From: Phycomyces nitens
Lineage: Eukaryota; Mucoromycota; Mucoromycetes; Mucorales; Phycomycetaceae
Direction of reading: 5' to 3'
NCBI GenBank assembly: GCA_022702545.1
Contig: JAHRBC010000008.1
Span: forward strand, 372,001 to 436,000
DNA length: 64,000 bases
The notes under the pieces are model-generated. The model saw only the letters and a list, made by a program, of their open reading frames with translations. It was not told the DNA's origin and made no database searches. The stretch's first letter is position 1; every line of letters starts with the position of its first letter. Of the stretch, positions 1 to 11,854 are shown piece after piece. Both the position numbers and the translations under genes were made by a program.

Positions 1-170
1 ATAAAAAAAGAGTACCAGCGCGCCTGTTCTTGTTTCTGTTTTTTTCCTTCTCTTTTCATTTACTCATCACTTCTTCCCAGGTATTTAAAGGTAAGCATTT
101 TCTTCTACATCCTTTCATATTTCTGTGGCCCATACAATCAAAATGAATGTTCACGCATTTTTGGTGATGG

Positions 171-610
171 ATGGATGTTTTTGATGATGTTTTTGAACTA
201 TTTTATTTCCGTGTCAATCCACCTATCTCACCTTACTATGCTTGTATATTCCATCAATCTATGGCCATCCATCACTGCATCCCCAACCTCTTTGTGTTCT
301 GCAGCAATATTCAGGCAATCAACACGTACCATCACGTAAGTTATATTATACACTCATTTTTTTTGAACGTTTAATGAACGTTTTTGCACTTTAGATCACG
401 TTCTTACGCGTTGGTTCCTATGGATGTACTCAAACAAACATTGCAGCTATCTGGTGTCGTCTACTAAGTTATTCGGTGTCCATGGTTGCCAGCCGTTTCG
501 ATCTGAGGAAGCAAGACGAGCTAGGCGGAGACATATTTCCGCCTGGTATCCAAGGTTCCAAAGGTTCTCGCGGTCCTGAACAGTCTTCATCAGTTCGTCC
601 ATTGCTCTGA
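171..610 (+). CDS. Possible two-exon unknown coding sequence
   Basis: Not recognised. An ATG at 171 opens a frame to a GTAAGT donor at 336. An acceptor (ctttag) ends at 394, and the frame continues in phase to a TGA at 608-610, giving about 126 residues. The second exon is rich in aliphatic residues and ends in a Gly/Ser/Pro-rich tail. Part of exon 2 (431-515) is repeated 261 bp downstream with its reading frame still open, so this may be part of a repeat rather than a gene. The true start could lie further upstream. Low confidence. Confidence 0.22.
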
Positions 611-778
611 TGAATGACTGTTCAGCGGGTTGTGCTGGTGGTCAATTTCCAGTGGGTCAGGGTGGGTCATATAATTTGGTTGATACTCTCTCAACCAAAT
701 ATCGCAGCCATCTGGTGTCGTCTACTAAGTTATTCGGTGTCCATGGTTGCAAGCCTTTTCGATCTGAGGAAGCGAGTC
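431..778. repeat. Pair of ~85-bp direct repeats, 261 bp apart
   Basis: The segment at about 431-515 recurs at about 692-778 with only a few mismatches (shared core CTGGTGTCGTCTACTAAGTT). One frame stays open in both copies. The spacer between them is not obviously repeated. Confidence 0.8.
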
Positions 779-840
779 AAACTAGGTGTCGATCGGATCC
801 CGTAAAATATAAGCTTCCAAAGGGAGTCTCACCCCCGAAC

Positions 841-2120
841 TGATTCTTTATGTTTGTCAACGGTTTTGTTGATTGACTGTTTAGTTGGATGCTCTGCTGG
901 GCAAGCGACAGTGGCACAATAATTTTAATTTTTTATTTGGTGTATTGGTCGTCAATACTTTTATCAATCAAGGCTTATTCAATTTTTGTTTTAGTATTAT
1001 AATTATTTGTCAAGTTTTAATTCTCGTTGTTTATTTTCGTAAATGATTATCTTTAATGAACATGTATTAGAAAGAACACATCATTATTATTGATAAATTG
1101 GTATTGTTCAGGGCCATAGTTTTGCTAATGGCACGAATTTGACTCACCCGAAATATAGTTCTCTATGCTATCTCTCTTGTTTTGTGAATGTTTACTACAA
1201 TAGCAGAGTATCAAAGCATTCTGAAATAAAGAGGAAAGCATGGTTTGAATACAATACATTATTAATTTTTTTAGTATTTTGTGTGTAATACTTTGTTGTT
1301 TTGAAGTGGATGTAGTTTATTTGGTATACTATTGCCATGAGCTGCACACACTTTAATTCGTATTTTATGTCATCGTTCTTTCAGTTGGCTCTTCAAATCT
1401 ACAATTATTTTATGTTAGAGTCTTTAGGCTCTCACTATTTTTTCTAGATTAGCCCGGATTTTCTCACTTGGAATGAGGTTTTGGCTTTATGAAGGCTCCT
1501 TAAGCACATCTAGATCTGCATGTTATTAGCACTCTTTTACCATCTGTGGTAATTAAGGGGTTTGGGGAACTTATAGATACTGTGAGAGTGTTATTTATTG
1601 AAGAAAGAATATTATGGTGGCTTATATAGTTATTATTCTAGTTCCCTTGTTCTAATAATCTCTATTGTGTAATGGTCGGTTATCGCTGTAGTAGTGTGAA
1701 GTGTACGTGTGCCTGGTGTTTAACTGCTCCTGGGATGTTATCTTGCCATGGTCATTAGCAAAGAGGAACCAGATATCGGTTGTGGAGTTTGTATTTCACT
1801 CAGCTGTGGTGTGTATACCACACCATCCTACGTCAGTTACATGGATAATTGTCCTGCTGAAATAAAAATGATTTTTATTGCTCATACCCCAAATCATTTT
1901 TGAATTGAAACAAAGTACTAGGATTAAATTCTTGTAGCTGCATTGCTATGAATTACCATTGATGATTTCTAAAGGCCCAACACCAACGAACCATATGCAT
2001 CCCTAAATCGTCACATTTCCTTCATTAGTTTTGATCTTGGGACGTGCACAATCTATGGTGTACTGTTCTGACTAAAGATGTCAGACTTGTACATTCTTGC
2101 ACATTATGATCGGCATTAAT
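841..2120. other. AT-rich intergenic stretch
   Basis: Stop codons are frequent in all frames. I see no splice-consistent coding sequence, RNA gene or clear repeat here. Confidence 0.5.
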
Positions 2121-2125
2121 GTTAA

Positions 2126-2640
2126 TTAATCGCTCCAAATCACCGGATTCCATCGTTGATTCACCTCTTTGGGATTCTGGGCAAAGGTAAGGCGGCTTAT
2201 GAGAAGATACTCAGAGAGCCACGGCTTGTATACAGCTATGCAAAACTTCATATGAAGAGTGTTGATAACAGCACACATCGTATCCTTGCAAGCATATCTT
2301 TTTAAATTTACATGCATTATACTGATAAAGATATCCAAACTGGCCGCTCGATTTTTGTTATCTCTCCATGTAAAATATGCAAATTCTCGTTCACTAAATA
2401 TTCTTAAGGGTCTCTTGTGTCTGTATGTAACTGTCGTTTCAGTCTCTGTGTATGTTTGCATTGTATTTTATACGGTATTGTGTGCTACATTATATTGCTC
2501 ACAAACAGTTGACACTTTTACTACTCCCTCAAAAGCACCAACATCCATTGCTTTGACTTCAATTGGGACCTTTTCTCGTTTGGAAATATTGTGAGAATGT
2601 TTTATTAAAGACATGGATAGAGTCGAATTAAAAATAAAGA
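2126..2640 (-). pseudogene. Decayed Tc1/mariner-type transposase fragment
   Basis: Two minus-strand frames read like parts of a Tc1-family transposase. The upstream part (about 2470-2600) resembles the N-terminal helix-turn-helix region, with VPIEVKAMDVGAF. The downstream part (2126-2461) resembles the linker and start of the DDE domain, ending at WNPVIWSD, the sequence around the first catalytic Asp. It aligns position for position with the better-preserved element at 32.7-33.8 kb (WNSVVWSDE). The second and third catalytic residues are missing, the frame is broken between the parts, and no terminal inverted repeats were seen. Confidence 0.7.
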
Positions 2641-2701
2641 CTGTAGAAAAGAAAACAAACAGAGGTGTACGTATTTTATTTAAAGAAACTCGGGATGTCA
2701 A

Positions 2702-3810
2702 AGTTGTCCCATCCCTGAATCAACCCCACTGTATGTTTTATATGGCACCGGTTTAAACTATTTGTTGACCCCTCCAAGATATGGAAGTACAATTTGTCTT
2801 TATACATTTCTTGTATCTTGGCTTAATAAGATATAGAGCTATATTCTCATTACAAGACATCATAATTCTAAGCATTACTAGTATACATGTTGAATTGTAA
2901 GACATCCTCTTGAAATCTGGCACATTTGTTTTTACTACTTGTGTTGCTATCTAGCTCAGCGATTCATTCAACTTATTCTGAGAATATATATCTCCCATAC
3001 AATAACAGAGATTTTATTTTCTGGTATTCTTTTTTAGCCTAATGCTTAATATAAACGCAGTCGTTATTATTAGAGAAGCTGATCTTGGACTCATCATTCG
3101 ATATCATGTTTTCCCGATGCTAATTCCAGTTTTTTACAGTGTTTCAAAAATAAAAGCGCTTGGGAATAAACTCTTTAGACAGTAAATGCTTTGCATAGGC
3201 TATATATATAATCAAATGTTTATTCTGTGCAAGTTATTTTATTAATAGTCTTTGAATGATCAGCTTTCTCAGTCTCTTTGTTTACCAAATATTCCATGTC
3301 AATAATAGTCTTTTGACAATCTCTCTTAAACTTCACAAGGTGTACTCTTTCGTTTTATTAACATCAGTAGCATTGGTCTTGAGACGGGCTGTGTTGGTTT
3401 ATGTAAATAAGTGGTCCAAACGGTTAAAAGAAAAAGAGAATAAATATCGATCTCATCTAACAGCTCCTTAGCCCAAATATTGGCAATCGGCAGCTTGTTC
3501 TCTTGAGAAAGATATATAAAAGAAAAGAAGTGAAGTTTAAGGCTTGTTTTTTTATTGCTTTCATCGTTTCGATGTTTATATAGACATTTCAATAATAAAT
3601 AAAATAATATAATTAGTATGATATTACTAAGCTATTGTTAAAATGTTGGGATAGATCATGCTTCTTTGGATAGTTAATAATGAATAAGAGAGATAGATAG
3701 GAATAGATAAATGTTGTTGGGGTTCTTTGTTACAATTATTATTTTCAATCGCTTGCTGGGCCAAACGTAGCAATCATGTTCTTTCCAAGGTCATTACTTA
3801 ACCAATTTGT
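2702..3810. other. AT-rich intergenic stretch
   Basis: No supported gene. Several 60-90 residue frames exist but lack recognisable composition or splice context. Confidence 0.5.
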
Positions 3811-4537
3811 TTACATAATCGATACAGGAAGATTTGGGAAGATATGATATGTTTGGGCCAGCCGGAAATATGGAGCTACACTCAACGTGTCAATATCCAC
3901 AAACCCGGAATATACTGCATTTTTTTTTTCATCTAGGGATACATTGGACTTTGGTTCGACCGGATCAAGACTTTTGTCATCTTTGTCTTCATTTTCGGTA
4001 TCTTTATTTTGTAAAGTTTCCTCGTATTTCTTTAATGGAGCTTTGAATTTTTCAATTCCAATAATCTGATCAGCATAATATGCATCATGTAGTGCCTCAA
4101 AGGCCATTCCGATTCCCCATGTTGGATATGTAAAACACAATAACCGAGAGACATTAGTTCCCATGTTGTCCACTCCTGAAAGCAGTCGAACGGTTACAAT
4201 ATGGGCTATGTAGCCGAGAATGATGGTCTGTAAGATCAAAAGTATAAGAGTCTCACTGTTTGATTCAGAGTCATCTTGTTCTACTAGTGGGACACGGCAG
4301 TTTGGTAAAAGTGTAAAAAGAATAGATATAGTAAGCCAAAGATTCTTTAGAAACATTGTATCTACAATAGATCTAGTCCAAATTTGCAGATTTTGTAGTT
4401 TGACTCGACAAAGAAAAGTTAATGGTTTGCCACTTTATATACCTAATGTTATCCGACAAAAACTTACCTAATCTTTGGTTTATCCTGAGCCACAAATCTC
4501 TTGAGTAGAGGCTTAGTTCCAGAGTCTAGAACCTAAC
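3811..4537 (-). CDS. Unknown membrane protein, 3' part of a spliced gene
   Basis: Not recognised. The last exon (about 4375..3811) has at least two hydrophobic segments (near LWLTISILFTLLP and LILLILQTIILGYIAHIV), a charged linker rich in Lys, Asp and Glu, and a C-terminus ending at VSIM. An upstream exon (about 4537..4469) encodes KPLLKRFVAQDKPKI and ends at a GTAAGT donor. Joining to the acceptor just before 4375 keeps the frame, and the intron contains a TTAAC branch-like site. No plausible first exon lies further upstream, where a Tc1-like relic begins at about 4.69 kb. The gene may therefore be truncated, or its 5' exons may be too short to recognise. Confidence 0.5.
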
Positions 4538-4694
4538 AACAAGGTATTGACTTATTGCCAAAATACACTGTAAATTTGCATTTTTTTAAAAAAAATTATG
4601 GATAGTAAAAGGCAGATCTACAAAGACTCTTGTAATTATGATTGCAAAGTGTATTCTGGTTTATTCTCGTTGGATTAAAGTGTTTAAATCATTG

Positions 4695-5010
4695 GTGTTG
4701 TTGTTGCTGGGCCACTCTTTACACAATATATCCTCAGGACCCCACCAAGTATGCTCAGTGGAGTTGAGATCTGACCAATATCTAAACCCTTTGATTTCAT
4801 GACCCTCTGTCAACCACTTTTCATATAAACCAGTATGGCAATTAATACTATTTTCCTTGAAACATAGATGTCCTGCTTTGTTCCTTTGATAGATTTTGGA
4901 TCATACCAAAGAAGGTTTTAAGCCAAAGTTTTTAGATATTCTGGATTCACCCCACTTCAAAAAAATCACCCAACATGTACGATCATTGTAGCACCAAAAT
5001 CTGCAAAGCT
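4695..5010 (-). pseudogene. Second decayed Tc1-like transposase fragment (C-terminal)
   Basis: On the minus strand a frame around 4862-4700 reads NCHTGLYEKW followed by HEIKGFRYWSDLNSTEH. This matches the C-terminal DDE region of the 32.7-33.8 kb element (TCHTGGYARW, HQIRGFEYWPAQSPDLNPIEH). The conserved PDLNPIEHIW box is degraded to SDLNSTEHTW. Frameshifts and stops disrupt the upstream part. It differs from the 2.1-kb relic and is probably a separate insertion. Confidence 0.65.
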
Positions 5011-5369
5011 GGAGATTTTCACTTTGTAAAAAAAAAGTGTGTGCAAATCATCTATAAAAATAGTGTTTGTGGGAAACGTATCGGAATCTCAACCAAATTC
5101 ATGCAGGGTCAACAAAAGAGAATACACACAAAGATACTTCTTTAAATATACATATATAAGTATATATATATACATATATATAATTTTTAAAAAGAGTATT
5201 TAAGCAGGCTGAGAATTCACTTTTGGAAAAGCCAAAAATTGTTTTTTTTATATAGGTACTGGAGCATGAATCTATAGATAAATGTATTGTATATTTCAAC
5301 AAGAAGTAGAGTTGGAAATCCAGCATAGTTTGTAATCATATACCAATACTTATTCTAAATTCGTGCCAA

Positions 5370-5869
5370 CTATACACCACTTACCACTTGAGCAATATCA
5401 AACCAACTATCCAAGGCCACCAATCGAGGATCCTTCTCATTGGGCGCACTGTCTTTCTTCCACAGAACAAAGCTTTCCAGCGAGTTGCCAATCTTGGAAA
5501 ATTTGCGTGCCTTTTTTTCATAATCTTCATCTTCATCTTCCTCATCATCGTATTCTGGGTGATCCATTGATTCTTCTTGGGCCCACAAATGTCCTTTAAC
5601 GATATGTGGATCAGTGAGATCCAGTGGCAGAAATTGATCACAAATGTACCTTTGATTGTCTCATTCAAAGGAATCTCATGTCCATATAATCGTCGTCCGT
5701 GGATCACTGTGGTGTAAGTACGGAATTTCTCATTTACTGCCTTGTGGAGCGGATCGACTTCAGGATCAACAGGCATGTACTGGTCTGCATTTACTAAGCC
5801 CTCTACAGCAATACCAAATGGTAGCAAATGGGCCTTTGGTGTTTGTAAAAGAGACGCTTCACTAGTCAT
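5370..5869 (-). CDS. RNH203: Ribonuclease H2 subunit C
   Basis: Non-catalytic subunit of the heterotrimeric RNase H2, which removes single ribonucleotides and RNA-DNA hybrids from nuclear DNA. Two exons: 5869..5650 and 5593..5370 (56-nt GT-AG intron, phase 1), giving 147 residues. Family features are LLPFGI near the N-terminus, the IHGRRLYGHEIPL block (the RGR.L.G motif of the family), then an acidic insertion of Asp/Glu, FSKIGNSLESFVLWKK, and a C-terminal LDSWFDIAQVV. The length fits fungal and animal C subunits. The start is the first ATG of the frame. A GTAAGT near the stop could be a further donor, but the family normally ends here. It is divergent from the Doa10 gene across about 210 bp containing an AAT repeat. 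Confidence 0.85.
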
Positions 5870-5897
5870 TGTATTGTCTTTTCTCAATCAACCAACT

Positions 5898-5932
5898 ACA
5901 GTAATAATAATAATAATAATAATAATAATAGA
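5898..5932. repeat. AAT trinucleotide microsatellite
   Basis: About 10 AAT/TAA units lie in the short divergent promoter region between the RNase H2 subunit gene and the Doa10 gene. Confidence 0.9.
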
Positions 5933-6081
5933 AACAAAACAGGTTTCATTTATTTGAATGACGAACAGTGGCGTGACTTGTTTCAACGACTACGATAAAA
6001 ACGGAGCCCAATGATGAGCCTGTCCAGGTACTTCTTCACCAAAAAGGGTTTCTCCTATAAATCGATCATCTTTCATTAAAG

Positions 6082-9000
6082 ATGGATGACAAGGAAGATG
6101 ATCAAGGTAATCTCAAAACACCTTTATTTTTGAGCTCATTATTAACCTTTACTCGTCATTCAATTTATGCGTCGTTTGGAAACAGAGGTTTGCAGAGTGT
6201 GCAGGTGTGAGGCAACAGAGGAAGAACCTCTGTTTTACCCATGCAAATGTTCAGGAAGTATTCGATATGTACATCAGAATTGGTAAGCACTAGAGTGGCC
6301 ATACCTGTAATCTATATTATACCCACAAGAAAAGAAAAGAAAAGAGGGTTCTTTTATATATGTGTATATGTATATATCTATATCTATATTTAATGGATTT
6401 GCAGCCTACACGAATGGCTAGTTCATAGTAAAAGAGAGTACGTAAACACCAACCGAACAGAAAGAGCATATCTGGTTAATTTCCAAAAAACCATAATAGA
6501 CACTGTGAACTTTGCGGGCACTCTTATGCATTCACACCAGGTAATACCAGCTCAGAACCCGTACATTAAATCCTTACGACTCCACAGTATATCAGCCAGA
6601 CATGCCTGCCACAATTCCATTCAAAATCCTCCTCCAGCAAATTATCAAAAAAGCGTTTACACATTTCTGCCTCTATGCAAGATTCACATTTGTCTCAATT
6701 GTCTGGTTTATCATCTTACCTTATTGCACTGTCTGGGCCACTCGATTCTGTCTGTGGACAGGTCCTAAATACTCTGTTCTTCTAGAACAAGTAATAGGCC
6801 AAGGCATACCTCAAGAAGTACAGCAAACCGCAACCACAATTGTTCAATCTATAGCATCTGCTACTTCATCAGCTATACAACCACTACATACCCAGGCTAC
6901 AAACTTAACTGCAGTTGATATAGGCCATATGACTAGTCCCAATGCAAGTCAACCAGCATATCCATGGCTAGTGATCCTCTTTATTATAGTCAGTTGGTTC
7001 GACAACAGACCATACGTCAGGTAAGCGCTTTGTATTCTGGATCTCGAAATAAAATAAAATAAAACAGCTCAAATGTTTACAATTTATCAGAAAGTTCTTT
7101 ATGGATTGTTCCGAGGGTCAATCGCTCGTATTCTACCTCACCACAGTGACCTTCTTTGGATTCATGGCACGGAATTGGGTCATGGAAAACATGCCTGCTG
7201 ATATAGACCAAATACCAGAAAACCTGGAAGACTTGGACTTGCTCCAGGTTGAAAACATAAACCCAAACCAACCACAAAACGAAGACGGTGATATAAGAGA
7301 TTGGCTACTTCACCTGAGACCACAGGCAGAAATTCCACAAGTTGTACAACCCGAACCTCTCCAAGAAGATCAAGAACCAATAAGACCTGTAGAACTTAAT
7401 GTGCAACCCCAACCCCCATTACAGGATCAGCTTCAAATCAACAACAACATTCTACAGCAGGCACCCGTACTAGAACCCCCGCGCCTAGCCAATCCCAGAA
7501 ACCAAAATGAAGGCGCAATTAATGAAGAAAACGCTCTTGGAGAATTGTTTGTATTCCTAGATATCAATGGAGAACTCGTCAATTTCTTGCGGAGCGTAAC
7601 TGCTCTCCTCTTATCGTTCTTACTTATACTTGTGGTGGTTGTCTGGATACCTTATCTGGTCGGAATTACATTTATTCTGGTAAGAAACTCTAGCCGTGGA
7701 TTTGGAAGAGTAGTAAACATTATTGCCACTCTGCACAAGAAACTGACGGATAAAATTAAAGTCTAGTCCTACAAATTTAGTACAGCGTGCTGCTGGAGAG
7801 ATACGATTCATGCTCGACATGATAAAATATGGAGCCTCGGTTGGATGGGAGACCTATTTTGAGCCAATGGTTAAGCATATATATCAGCCTTATCTCGAAA
7901 ACCAACATGGAAGTAGTCCTTATTTGAGCATTGGTTCGTTTATTGAAGAGACACTTGGTGAAATTTGGCATCACTTGTCTACCTTTAATCAGATACCTAC
8001 AGCCGCAATCATATCATATATTCCTGCACCCGTAGCCAAACTATTCCAAGATAATGCCAGCTTGGCAGACACTGTATACTACATGGGTCACCAGTTCTCT
8101 AAGCTACAGACCCATTTTCATAATGCAGCTTTTGGACACTCACAGTATGATCAATTACTGTGTATTGGAACTGGTCACCTTGTATTTATTCTCGGTTGTC
8201 TTGCCTATCTTTCTCGAAAGAGCAACGTACTTGGAAGAATCGGTCGTGGAATCAAGATATTCTTGCGTCAACAGGTGGTTGTTTTCAAGTTGATTATCTT
8301 CCTCTTTCTAGATATGGTCACCTCCCCTTGGGTGTGCGGTATTGTACTCAACATCTCCATGTCACCATTCATTCCTACAGTCCCCCTCTCACTACGCTGG
8401 GAGCTCATCAGATCACAGCCTTTACATGTGTTTGAACTTCATTGGCTTGCAGGATATTCAATCTTTCTCGGCTTGACAAAAACTATCATATGGTTCCAAA
8501 AGGCCATTCGACCAGGTGCTGCTTGGTTTATGGAAAACTTTGACAACCGGGAAAGAAATATCTTTCGAGAGATTCCTGAACAGCCCATCATTACCCAGTT
8601 GTGGAGAAGCACTGTAAAGCTTCTTATCAGTTCAATATTGATATTTTCAAGTGTTGGAGGTACCTTGTGGTGTATTCACAATACAACAAATATACTGCCT
8701 TTGAGACGAAACTTCAAGTAAGTAGCCCAGATGGGAGACATGTTTCCCATTGTTATTTAAACTAACCCCATATTTACCATAATCTTTTTCCTTGATTCCT
8801 TTTTTTTTTCAAGCGCTGATTTGCCAAATTTAGAGAGTTGCATCATACTCCTGATGTACATTACGATCCCACATATCCTAAAATATTATCAGGCAAAGAA
8901 GAACCTTCATTTGGCTTGCAAGGAAGGACTCGCTATGGTCTGCCACCGTCTCAGATTATCTTCGTATATTCTCGGAAATCGTGTACCTGAAGAAGAAGGA

Positions 9001-10337
9001 ACGCCATTTTACACCAGTTGGTTTGGGTGGGTTACTGGAAAGGTCAGGATGTTGGATAAGGATGGCCAACTTGCGTTGGTGCCAAGTCGCAATAGTATAA
9101 AAGGGATCCGTGGTCGGCGTATGTTGGTACCTGTCGATCCAAATACATTGCAACCTTTGGATGATGAAGAACGTCGATTGGGTCATCCAGCCAACACTGG
9201 TCTTGGTGGCCGTGAAACTAATTCAACCATTGTCTATCTACCGCCTGGATTCAAGACTAGAATCGCTGCACTTTTGGCTGCTGTCTGGATATCCATCATT
9301 ATGGCCGTGTTTTCACTTACATTGGGACCCGTAGCTCTTGGATACCTTGTATTGACAAAAATCTTGAATGTCGGGCAAAGTGATCGCAATGACATTTATT
9401 CATACTGCACAGGAATTGTAGTTGCTCTAGTCTTTAGCTTACTGGCAAGAAAAATCAACCGCGCTGTACATCTGTTGAGAAACCGAGATAGCCAGTCAAG
9501 CATCTTGCAATTGATACGACTTGGAATTCATGACACATCTCGATGGGTAATACTCTATAATCTCAGTTTATTGTGCATATATAACTTTACCCTAATCCTT
9601 GACCACCCTTTGAATCTTGCAGGCTTTAAAGACGTCTTTTCTTGCCCTGAATTACTGTATCATATCGCCTGTTCTGATTGGAATAATTTTCGAACTATAC
9701 ACTCATATCTTTTGGACATCAATTGGGTCAATGGGATATCGGATCCCTTTTCTGACACTATTGGAGCGTGGCCTTGGGTTATTGGTCGTCATAAAATACA
9801 TTTACAGAAAGGTGCCAAATGAAACTTTGGAAAGGAACTGGAATACGGTAATTTGATAAACATGAGATGGTTAAATACAAACTGTATAAAGATGAACTCA
9901 AGTATGCTCTAGATGTTCCCTACCAACGATATTCGAGACTTTGATATTCCATACGCCTTGAGGTGGTTCCTGGGGCCGTTGATTCTCGTGTCTACTGGTC
10001 TCATAGGACTACCTTTTCTTGCCGATTGTTTGGGATCTCGTATGTTTGGTAAGTCAAACCCAAACCAACATGCACCGTTTTGCATTTTGGATTTCTCGAG
10101 CTATCCCCTTTTCTAAACAAGAATGTCTGTCTTCTGCATTACTCAGGTTATGTCAGACAAGATAGCACAACTCAATGGGCGTACTCTATTTCTTTAATGT
10201 GCATCATCTTGGCTCTTATTCTGCGCAAGATGGCCCAAAGTATAATGTTCTGGGTACGGTCTACACGCGAAGACGTTTTTATGCTCAGAAGAGACTTGAA
10301 TAATTTTGATGGAAATCAACAGGAGATCGAACGCTAG
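6082..10337 (+). CDS. SSM4: Doa10/MARCH6-type RING-CH E3 ubiquitin ligase
   Basis: ER/inner-nuclear-membrane ubiquitin ligase of the ERAD pathway (yeast Ssm4/Doa10, animal MARCH6). Eleven exons: 6082-6106, 6186-6282, 6405-6437, 6500-6540, 6588-7020, 7091-7679, 7786-8717, 8814-9546, 9623-9847, 9913-10048, 10147-10337. All junctions keep frame and give about 1144 residues. The N-terminal RING-CH finger (C4HC3) is split over the first four exons: [39 protein letters not shown]. Many membrane segments follow, with the family signature [20 protein letters not shown] (TD/MARCH6 region) near residue 965 and a C-terminal cytoplasmic tail with [17 protein letters not shown]. The length lies between human MARCH6 (about 910) and yeast Doa10 (about 1320). 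The intron at 7680-7785 is the least certain. Confidence 0.88.
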
Positions 10338-10884
10338 TCAGCCCTGTTCATTCGCACATCCACCTACCTTGCTTATTTTTACCTTGAGATTTTGACCCTC
10401 TGTTTCCATCTATATATGTGTGTGTGTGTGCGTATGTGCTTATTGATTGCATGCTTTACACAGGTGTACTCCAGAGGACCATCGTATTTCTTCTTAGTTT
10501 TGCCTTTCTGTTTTTATACTTGTCAAAATATGGCTATATATTATTATTTTTTGCAAATAGATCATTTTGAAAATGTTTTTTTTTCGAGGTATTGAAATTA
10601 TTAATTATTAAATCTTTCTTCAAAAAGTGTGTATGGTCTACAATATGTGGCATTTATAAGCTCTGGAGGGGAATTGGATTAAATGCTAGGTAAATAGCCA
10701 GACCGGCCAGTATCTTCTAGTCAAATATATTATGAAAATATGGATTAATCGAGGGTGGGGTTTTTTTAAAAAAGAAAAGTGGATGGAGTCAATCGCATGC
10801 GTTGAGTTGTACATCATATAACATGTAATTTTAAGGAGTTAGCTTCAAATTATCACCATAGTATTAGGGTTTTCGATGGTCTGT
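10338..10884. other. Convergent 3' intergenic region
   Basis: Lies between the ends of the Doa10 gene (+) and the membrane protein gene (-). AT-rich with a short GT run near 10422-10434. No gene seen. Confidence 0.6.
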
Positions 10885-11854
10885 TTAGATCTGGCTATCT
10901 TTAAAAGATTGGTCTTTGGTATAATACCCATTTGAATCCCTTGAGTCCTCCTGCAGATCTATTGCCTTTGATCCTAGGAATTTTTTTTGTGAATCTTCGG
11001 CGAGCGTATTTTCGGAATCGACGAAACAGTGATGTCTGGGGATTGAAAGGGTGAAAAAGCGGGTTGTGAATAGACAGATGATATACTCGGGAGGTGACCA
11101 GGTATGCATAAAACAGAGGATAAATCGCATGCAATAATCGAACAAGAGCATCGTTGAAAACATCGCATTGTCGTTGCAAGCAAAGAACCAGATGTAGAGA
11201 ATGCCGTAAAAGATATACCATGATCCTTGAATGGACATATACCAGGTCTATATAGCACCAACAGATGAGCAAGTATGCCTTTTTGTTAAAAAAAATTCAA
11301 TATCTTACACCAACAGCCGTTGTCCTTGAATGACTTTCGGTTATTCTGTTTTCTTTCCAGTACAGCAGAGGTGTGAAGGTGTAGACAAAGGTAGAGAAGC
11401 TGCTGATCATCGAGAGTGTGAGGCATATCATAAATATAATCCTGAGTGGGAAGGATTCGTTTCTAGCAAAGAGGATTGCAATCTGGCAGATTATACCCAT
11501 GGTTGCGATAAAAAGAGTGATATTCCCGACTATCATCAATGGACTCCACCAGTTGAAGCCTTGGATATGAGTATGTCGACCAATATCAGCAACCATCCAG
11601 CAGTGCATTGTAAGCATTAACATGGTCGTGAATAAATAGACAAATGAATTCCACTGGTCTGTCGTTATTTTCAAATACGCCAGCGTATTGACTATGCTCC
11701 CTGGGATCGTAAATATACTGAATATCGCGATGAAGACACGAATTTTTTTTGGATGTCGTATAACTTGATACGCTATTAGGCCTGCTGCAATAAAGCAAAA
11801 TACATTGCTAAACCCCAACCCAATAATTAGTAGGCTCATGATAAAGACGGACAA
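10885..11854 (-). CDS. Unknown multispan (about seven-TM) membrane protein
   Basis: Family not recognised. Two exons, 11854..11309 and 11247..10885, are joined by a 61-nt GT-AG intron (phase 0), giving about 302 residues. Exon 1 starts at MSVFIMSLLIIG and shows five or six hydrophobic segments (for example FIAIFSIFTIPGSIVNTLAY and PLMIVGNITLFIATMGII). Exon 2 adds one or two more (WYIFYGILYIWFFA, FIICFM-like) and a hydrophilic, Asp/Ser/Lys-rich C-terminal tail of about 50 residues. The layout resembles a 7-TM receptor-like protein with a cytosolic tail, but no diagnostic motif is visible. It is convergent with the Doa10 gene. Confidence 0.7.

Noticed and set aside
2259..2594. Plus-strand frame opposite the first Tc1 relic
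   Set aside because: The minus strand aligns with the Tc1 transposase; the plus frame is its shadow.
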